A stretch of DNA of 64,000 nt, from NCBI GenBank assembly GCA_905221605.1, contig CAJNDS010001979.1, positions 464,501 to 528,500 on the forward strand, written 5' to 3'. The stretch is from Symbiodinium natans. Its lineage: Eukaryota > Sar > Dinophyceae > Suessiales > Symbiodiniaceae. Under the pieces are notes generated by a model. It had not been told where the DNA came from and did not search any database. It saw only the letters and a program-made list of their open reading frames with translations. The translations under genes and the position numbers were made by a program. Shown here piece after piece: positions 22,001 to 31,000 of this stretch. How positions within the stretch are numbered: the stretch's first letter is position 1; the number at the start of each line of letters is the position of its first letter.

Positions 22001-25000
22001 TTAGGAGTCAGGAGTTTAGGGGTTTCAGGGGTGTTGAGGCTTTACGCGTTCAGGCTCGGGGTGCCACAAGACTTCCAAAGTCCCTAAACCCTAAACCCTA
22101 AACCCTAAACTCGAAACCCGAAACCCGCCAGCTCCTTGTCGCCACGCGCTACTTCCCCAACGCCACGACGCACCGAGGATGCCGTAGCCTGCATCTCCGG
22201 TATTTTCAGGCAACGAGGGGCTTCGGGTTTAGGGTTTACGGTTTAGGGTTTAGAGTGGGATTTAAGGCACTTTTGGCTGTAGGGGGGTTGAAGGCTTCCC
22301 CTGCGCCAGGCGAATTTCATCACACGATGCGCCGGGTTGATGTAGCTGCGATGGCAGACACACTGCGCACAGAGCTGTGTGGTGAAAAGCTAAGGCCCCA
22401 ACGCTTCTCCTAAACCTGAACGCCCCCGCTATCTGCATTCCAGGATCTGATTGTTAAGAGACTTGCTTGGGCAGATGCGCAAACTGGTGCGCTGATCCTT
22501 TGTTGTCCACGACCCAGAGTAGGCCTTTATTGCTTTGTTTCAGGGCTTGGGTTCTCATATACACCCCTCTAAAACCAAAAAGGGCACCCTTGTTATTCCT
22601 AGGTTGCTCCTGGGTCTAGTTGTCTAATCTTCTATCCAAAGAATCAGGGCCCCGCTTGTCCCTTGCACATGGCTCAAGTCAGTTAGAGAGGAGAGTGTCC
22701 AGGTGCTTCTCAAGTTTTCCCATTTGGGGTTTACGAAAATAGGGGACCAAGGATCCCAAAAAGGTGCCCCGAATTTCGGAAACCCCCTATTTAAATACGC
22801 GGCGGCATGCAGATTGTGGTCGAGATCAATGTGAATAGGAAGACGTTCACCCTCGATGTCGATTCAAGCGACAGCATCAAGGACGTGAAGGCAAAGATCC
22901 AAGAAAAGGAGGACATCACGCCTGACAAGTACGTCCTTTGCTTTGAAATGAACGACCTCAAGGATGAGCAGATCCTGTCAAACACCAACATTCAGCAACT
23001 CAGCTGGGGGTTCTTGATCCTGTCCCTGAAAACCAAATCTCCATAAATGTCGGACCCTGTTTTGTTCTGTGTACCCCCAACCCCCCCCACCCACTCCCCC
23101 CTCACATGCCCCCCGTTTTGAAGAGAATACTACTTGGACAGGCAGTATGAAAGAGAATATGACAAGAAGCAAGAGAGGAATCAGAGAAAGGAGGAAGAGA
23201 GAAAGGGCAAGAGGGAGGAGGGAAGAGAGGGGCTTGTGTGAGTCGCTTACTTGCTTAAATGTTCTGCTTAAAGATATAGTGAAGCCGGATAGCCGAATAC
23301 CAAAGCCGAATAATTACCAAACCCGAAACCCCAAACCCTAATCCGAAACCCCAACCCCAAACTCCGAAGCCTACCAGTAGACCCTAAACCCTAAGCCCTG
23401 AGCCCTAAGCCCTTAACCCTAAACCCCAAACCCTAAACCCAGGAACGAGAGCAAGATCTTCTTGGTCATGCACCCAACTCCCTGCGATCCGCCGCCGCGT
23501 GACCTTCCACCTCCCTCCTCCTGAGCAAGGCCTGGGGCGCTTTAGGGTTTAGGGTTTAAGGTTTAGGGTTTAGGGTTTAGGGTTTGACTAGGGTCTAGTA
23601 GGGTTCTGTAGGTTTTTTTGGGGTTTGGAGTGTTCTGGCTTTGTGGTCCAAACCTGTTCCACCACACCTTCAGTGTTAGGGCTGTGGGGGTGTTCGGGAG
23701 GGGGTAGGCACCCTCAACCCTAGGTTCACAAGGGTGCTAGCTTGCTTGGCGCGCTGTTTTCGGTTTAGGGTTTAGGGTCTATGGCTTAGGGTTAAACCCC
23801 AAAGTCCGCCGCAAAGCCCTAAAACTGGGCTAAAACCCGCTCCAGGTCTTTTCCGAACTTAAGCACAGACGGGGTCGAGAGCTGTATAGGAATGCCCCTT
23901 AAAGGGTCTTTGGCTGCTTTAGGGTTTAGGGTCTTTAGGGGCTTTAGTGGCACCTAGACCCCGCCAACCCCTACCCCCTAAACTCTACGCCAACCTATAA
24001 CCCCTAAGCCCGCATAGGGTTTAGCAGGGCTCGGGGGGGCTTAGGGTTTAGGGTTCAGAGTTCAGGCTTTCAGGCTTATGGGGTTTAGGGTTTTTGTCGG
24101 CTTTTGGTGCCTTCGGAGATTCTCTCTGGGGGTAATAGGGATTATAATAGGGGATACTAAAATACCCATTGAGGACTGTTAGTATAAGGGGGAACATCCC
24201 AACCCTAAACCCTAAACCCTAAACCCTAAACCCTAAACCCTGGTAGTCTAAGGGGGAACATCCCAACCTATATTCATGAACCACATGGCTCCCTGAACTC
24301 TAGGCCCGAAAGCTTTAAGTAGGATTTAGGGCTTAGGATCTAGGGTTTAGGGTTTAGGATTAATTAGGGTTTAGGATTTCGGGTGTAGGGGTTAGGGCGG
24401 TTAGGGCATAGGGCTTAGGGCTTAGGGCTTAGGGTTTAGGGTTTAGGGTATAGGGTTTCGACAGAATCCGACTGCCCAGGTGCGAGCTGGAGAAGCAATT
24501 GATTGCGAGGTGAAGAAAAGCCTGGAGATTCGGGTTTGGGTTTGGGGTTGAGGGTTTTGGGTTTTGGGTTTTTTAGGGTTCAGGGTGAGGAGGGTTTGGG
24601 AGGCTTTCAGGTTTAGGGTGTAGGGACCAGGGTCTTTGGGAAGTTAAGGAGGTTCGTGAGCAGGTTTCGGAGGTTTAAATTGAGGAGGCTTAGAAGGTTT
24701 AAGGTTAAGGGTTTAGGTTTGAGCGTTTAGGGTTTCTGAGGTTTAGGGGTTTAGGGGGTTTAAGGTTAAGGGTTTACGTTTTAGAGTTTAGGGCTTAGGG
24801 GGTTTAGGAGGTTTAGGGTTTTAAGGTTTAGGGTTTAGGGTGTAGGAGATTTCGACTCCCCAAGAACTCTTCACGTAGAGAACTTGGGGTTCCAGGGGGG
24901 GTTTAGGGCTCTGGGGTTTAGGGTTTCGAGTTTAGGGCTTAGGGCTTAGGGTTTAGGGTTTAGGATTTAGGGCTCTGGGGTTTGGGGTTTCGGGTTTAGG

Positions 25001-28000
25001 GCTTAGGGCTTAGGGTTCCCGAATACTCCCCACCACTCCCTTAGGCCCCCAGGCTTCCCGAAGGTTCCCTAGGTTCCTCTCTCTTTAAGAGCCCTGTACG
25101 TACTTTGGAGTCTTGATTGTCAAAGTTGAGGTGTTTGGATTTGGATTTGTGGTTGGGACCCTGAACCCTAAACCCTAAACCTGGAGGTTCAGAGGTCTGG
25201 TGCTTTTTTTTCCAGCCCTAGAGTCGACTCTGGCTTAGGGTTTAGGGTTTAGGGTGTAGGGTTTAGGGTTTAGGGTTTAGGGTTTAGGGTTTAGGGTTTA
25301 GGGTTTAGGGTTTAGGGTTTAGGGTTTAGGGCCCGACAAGCCTATCTTGGCCATTCAAAAAGACCCAGGATGCCCGCGAACGTCACCTCAAAGTCCCGAA
25401 GCCCCGAAACTCCGAAAGCCGAACCTTCCAGGACCGGACCCCCACAGACTACGACCTGAACCCTGAACCCTCAAAACCCCTGAACCCCTAAACCCCTAAA
25501 CCCCTAAACCCCTAAACCCCTAAACCCCTAAAACCCTAAACCCCAAAACCCCAAAAACCCCTAAACCCCTAAACCCCTGAACCCATATTCAACCCTGGCG
25601 TCCGGAAGTCCCAAACACCTAAGCCCTAACAACCCTAAAGTCCTCAAGCCCCGAAACCCTAAATCCTAACACCCCAAAAAACCCTGAAGTCCCTACAGCC
25701 CCTCCAAACTCCTCAAATCCCAAACCCCACTACTTGAAGGGATCTCAGGTTTCCTGCACCCGCAACGCTCCCAGAAGACCTTACAAACCATACACCCTAA
25801 ACTTGAAACCCTAAAAATAAACCCTACATCCCAAGCTGCACAACCCAAACACTTATCTTTGAGCCCTAAACCCTAAACCCTAAACCCTAAACCCTAAACC
25901 CTAAACCCTAAACCCTAAACCGACGTCTTCGCTAAGGCCCCACAGGGGGAAGTTGCTCACCGTACGACCTTTACGGCGCGCCCGCCCTTTCGTGCTTCAG
26001 GGCGGGCGTTTAGGGTTCAGGGTTGAGGGTTTCTAGCCCGAAACACCAAACCCTAAACCCTAAACCCTAAACCCTAAACCCTAAACCCTCAACCCCGGCT
26101 GGGTTGAGTGCTTTCGAGTTTAGGGGCTTGGGCTTCTGGGGCATCAGAGGGGTTAAAAAGGTTCAGGGTATATTGGGTTTAGGGTTTAGGGTTTAGGGCC
26201 TTTTAGGATTTAGGGCCCCTGACGAACAAACCAGGAATGCCTAAACCTTAATCCGAGCATCTGATTAATTAATACCCCCACATTTAAAGAAATTTTTTTT
26301 GGCCGGAAGCCCGCCAGAAGACTACTTTCCATTAGGGTGGATTTCGTATGGGACAAACCCCCCACATTTAAAGGAATTTGTTTTGGGGGGGTTCAAAAAT
26401 CTGTCGGCAGGCTTCTTGTTTTGCTTGCCTCAGGGATCTGCAGCCTATTGTTTTTAATAGAGAATCAATACAGGGCCACGGTCCAACTATTGCGGAACCC
26501 TGCATTCCTTATTGTGAGGGGGGGGGGGGGGGCCCCCCACCCACTAATCAGAAGCTCGGATTAAACCCTAAACCCTAAACCCTAAACCCTAAACCCTAAA
26601 CCCTAAACCCTAAACCCTAAACCCTAAACCCTAAACGGACTCCGGCAGCGGAGCATGAAGCGCTATGCAGATTTAGGGGAGTTCGTGGCATGCCCTTAGT
26701 ATTGGAGCCGCAGACCCCTTCGAGCATATGCCTCTGAGGGAAGGGGTTTAGGGTTTAGGGTTTAGGGTTTAGGGTTTAGGGTTTAGGGTTTAGTTTAGGG
26801 TTTAGGGCCTTTTGGCTGGTGCGTGTGTGGTGCATCTGACGTGTTAAAAGTCGTCCTTCTCAGACGGGCCCTCTCGGTGAACGACACAGGGCTCGGTTAA
26901 GCCTCTTTGGGCGCCAAAACAGGGTATCCCTTTGAAGCCTTGTACTTGAAGGTTCATGTGCCAGTACAAGTAGACTGCCATTAAGGACCGCCATAAGAAG
27001 AAGGGTGCATTCTGCACCCCTGTTCCCCTTCGATCCGACACCCCCTAAGAACTTAACCCGAAACCCTAGAACCCAAAAACCCTAAAACCCTAAACCCCAA
27101 ACCCAAAAAAAACATTAGACCCTAAACCCCAAAGCCCGAAAACCCTAAAACCCAAAAACCATTAACCCTATAATCCCCAGCACCCAACCTGAACCCCTAA
27201 ACCCTAAACCCCTAAACCCCTCCCACACCTCCCAGCGCGAAGGGGTGGCCTGCCATCGTGGCGGCATGTCAGGAGGACACTACACGCAGGATGACCCAGA
27301 GCCCTAAACCCTAAACCCTGAGCCCCTAAGCCCCTAAGCCCTAGAGACCGGAGCCCCCGAATTTTTTGAAGGGATTCTGGCGGGTTCGCACACGGTTGTC
27401 GGGTTTCGAGGTCTTAGGGAGTTTGAGAAGGTTTGGATCCCTTTTGAAGCGAGGTACCCCCCCCTTAACAGTATATACGACCGAAAGATGCAGGAAGGTG
27501 GGAGGGGGTTTTGAGGCTTTAGGCCCTGCAAGCCCCAAACCCTAAACTTTGTCGTAGTTGGGGAATATTTACATTTTTCAGGGTACTTAAACCCAATAAG
27601 GAATATAATTATAAAGTTTTAATACTATCCCAAACGTGAACTAGTAACCCCAAGCCCAATTTCCCTGAACCCTGAACACTAAAGCACCCACCGGCCGCCG
27701 CGACCAAGACCGAGCCGACAAGAACGGGGCGCTGGCCGCCAAAAAGGAGGCGTTTGGAGGAGGCAAAGTTTCGTGCGCAGTTGAAGGGCCTAAAGGCGAC
27801 GCACTTGGTCACCTTCGTTGAGATCGGCAAAGTTCATTCGTTGACGTACCGGTGAGTAGGGAGGTCTTTCCAAAAGCTGCTCCGGCGGGCGCGTCGCGAG
27901 GCGTACCGCGCCAAGTCGAAGAGTGAGGCGAACCCCCGTCGACTCCACGCGGCCTTGAGGAAGATTAGGCCTGGAAGCACTCTCGAAGGATAGGTACGAC

Positions 28001-31000
28001 TCAGTGATCAGCGATGGCCAGTGCGTCGGCGAGTGGGGGTAGGGTGTAAGGTGTAGGGTTTAGAGTTTGGAGTTTAGGGTTTAGGGTTGAGGGCTTAGTG
28101 GATCTTATTAGAACTACACTCGCAGGAGCCTTCATGAGGGTTCTCGCATGACCCTGCCAAATAAGCTCATGGCAGCCTGAGTCCACTAAATCCTGCCAGG
28201 AGGGTAAGGCTTAGGGCGTTCTAGCGGCTCGGGGGATCTAGGGTTTAGGGTTTAGGGCGTAAGGTTTAGGGTTTAGGGTCTGGGGGGTTCCGAAATTAGG
28301 GGGGAACCTTATTGGGGTATAAGGGCTCCCTTTTAAGGGCCCTAAGATCCAGGCTCTTGCTGCATGCCAAACCTTACAGCCCTGGCCCCTGAGTCCCAAG
28401 TACAAAACCCGAAGGGTTTAGGGTTTAGGGTTTAGGGTTTAGGGTTTAGGGTTTAGGGTTTACGGTTAGGGTCCAAACCCTCACTCACTCTCTCTCACAC
28501 ACATGCCGCAAGAGAACGTAGGCTCTGGCCTACTCTGGCCTACTGGCCTCTAAGGTTGCTCCGAAAAGAAAAGTCGGTCCCTTCAAGCCCTAGAAGCCCC
28601 GAAGCCCTAAGATTCGAGCGAGCGCCCTGTGCAACCCCCTGGAATCTTCCAAGCTCCCAGGCTCCCCCCCAAATCCGCGGTTTAGGGTTTAGGGCTTAGG
28701 GTTTAGGGTTTAGGGTTTAGGGTTGAGGGTTCCGCCATGCTCAGGTCCTACTGCATGAACGAGGGCGGAGAGGCCTGGAAGAAGGGCTTTAGGATTGAGG
28801 GTTTAGGGTTGAGGGCTAAACCCTAAACCCCGAACCCTAAACCCTAAACCCTAAGTGCAGCCAAGGAGGGTGCGGCGTTGAGGGTCGACTATCAGATGTG
28901 TTGGTGGAAGCTGGTTTCTTCCGCTCTCCATGGGCATCCGGGCCCTCCCTTACTTGAACTAGGAGGGTTTAGGGTGTAGGGTTAGGGTTTATTGAAATTA
29001 TTAAGGGTTCAGGTCCGGGGAAGTTTCGAGGAGTTTCGAGGAGTTTCAAGGAGTTTCGTTTTTTAGATTTTTCTTGATAATTTCAAGTTACAGGGGGCTT
29101 GAGGGTTTAGGGTTTAGGGTTTAGGGTTTAGGGTTTAGGGTTTGGACCCAGAGTCGGCCCTTATTCCCTTTCATTAGGGTTTGTGTTCTCTTATAAGCCC
29201 TTTTACACTGAAGCTTCATGGGTAGTTTCAAGTAGGGCCGGGGGAAAGGTATCTGCACATATCTGAGCTAAGGTGATTATCTAGGTTGGCTGGTGTATAG
29301 CAACCCTACGTACAACTTCGTTTTGCTTTCTTTTATTTTTTGGGGGGGGGCTAATCCTAAACCCTAAACCCTAAACCCCGAAAACCCCAAAAGCCCATTG
29401 AAGCAAACAATGCCCTGGGAGGAGCCTCGCTGGCTGAAGTTTAACGATGAGTCTGTGTCCCGCGTGGATATTCAGCAGGACAGCCCCGGAAAGGGCTTAA
29501 GAGTTGAGGGAGCCCACAGTGTCCATCTGTAGCACTATGATGGCATGAGGTACCCAACAGCCATACTACATAGGGTTTCTTGGGGTGCCCAATTTCACGG
29601 CTGTAGTGTTAAGGTGGGGGGTTTCGTGCATGGCTTAGGGCTTAGGACTTGGGATGTTCCCCCTTGTACTAGCAGTCCTTAATCAGGATTACAGTATCCG
29701 CTATTGTGATCCCTCTTAAGGACTGTGAGTAGAAGGGAGAGCATCCCACCCTTTCCCCTGTTTTGGTTCAAGGTTCCCTTATGAAGCAACCGCCCAAACA
29801 TGGGTGCCCATGTGATTAGATGCGTTGGGCTACCAAGATATGTAGCTTGAGCTGAGCTCCTTCAGACAGCAGCCTGCTTCACTGCCATCCAATGGCAAGT
29901 TGTCTGTTTATTAGGGTTTAGGGTTTAGGGTTCAGGGTTTAGGGTTTAGGGTTTAGGGTTTAGACTAAGCTACCTTTCGGCGCTAGGTGATGAGGGGGCT
30001 TAGGAGTACAGCTACAGTTGGGGCTATAAGTACCCTGAACCTTAAACCCTAAACCCTAAGCCCTCAACTAAGTGAGGGGTCGCTTCCGTCGAGCGACAGA
30101 CCCCGAAAGCTTGGCCGGCCTCCCAATGCAGGGGCCTCGCAGGGGCCTCAGGCCAGGGGCCTCAGGCCAGGGGCCTCAGGCCAGGGGCCTCAGGCCAGGG
30201 GCCTCCAGACCCCAGCTCAACGGATTAGGATCTAAGGAGTAAAAAAGGCCCTGACACGCCGAAGGCCCGAAAAGGGCCGAGGCTGCCCCCTGCCGCAGCC
30301 TGACCTCTTAGAATGCGGTTTTGACAGAAGCAAAAGATGTCGGTGCATGAGTTGTATGAAGAAATCAACTCATAAACCTTATAAGCCCTAGTAGAGTGTA
30401 GTGTGGGTGGCCGGGTTGGGTTGACGAGCAACGCGAGGGCGCGGCCCGGGCTGCTTCACACCCGAGCGCGCGCCTCCCCTGACATACCCTAAACCCTAAA
30501 CCCTAAACCCTAAACCCTAAACCTCCAAGTAGTGGTTCTCCAGAACATATCAAAGCCGCGCAGGCTGGTCAAACTCTGGGCATAGGGCTTTGGCAAATGT
30601 AGGACCGACAGCCTCAGTCCTACTGTTTGGTTTAGGGTTTAGGGTTTAGGGTTTAGGGTTGTAGGGCCTTAAGAAGGCGCCCCCCCCCCCCCCCCGAAGA
30701 AACATGAATAGAATCTACTGATCTCAAAAAAATGTCCTGAGAAGGAAGACTATTCTCGTTCTTTATGGGAGAAACTGTCCGACTTACCCTGGTACCCGAA
30801 GCTGCAAAGAAGGCGCACTTTGGAGCGAGCTCCCATGTCCTGGTACTGGACCCATATACTACACCCTAAACCCTAAACCCTAAACCCTAAACCCTAAACC
30901 CTATACACGATGATTTTGAGTGTACTCTCACACTTCTGATCATACAGGGATTCTTAGGAGGCGGTTGGGAGGGAATGTTTCTGTGCCTGTTTCACCCTAA

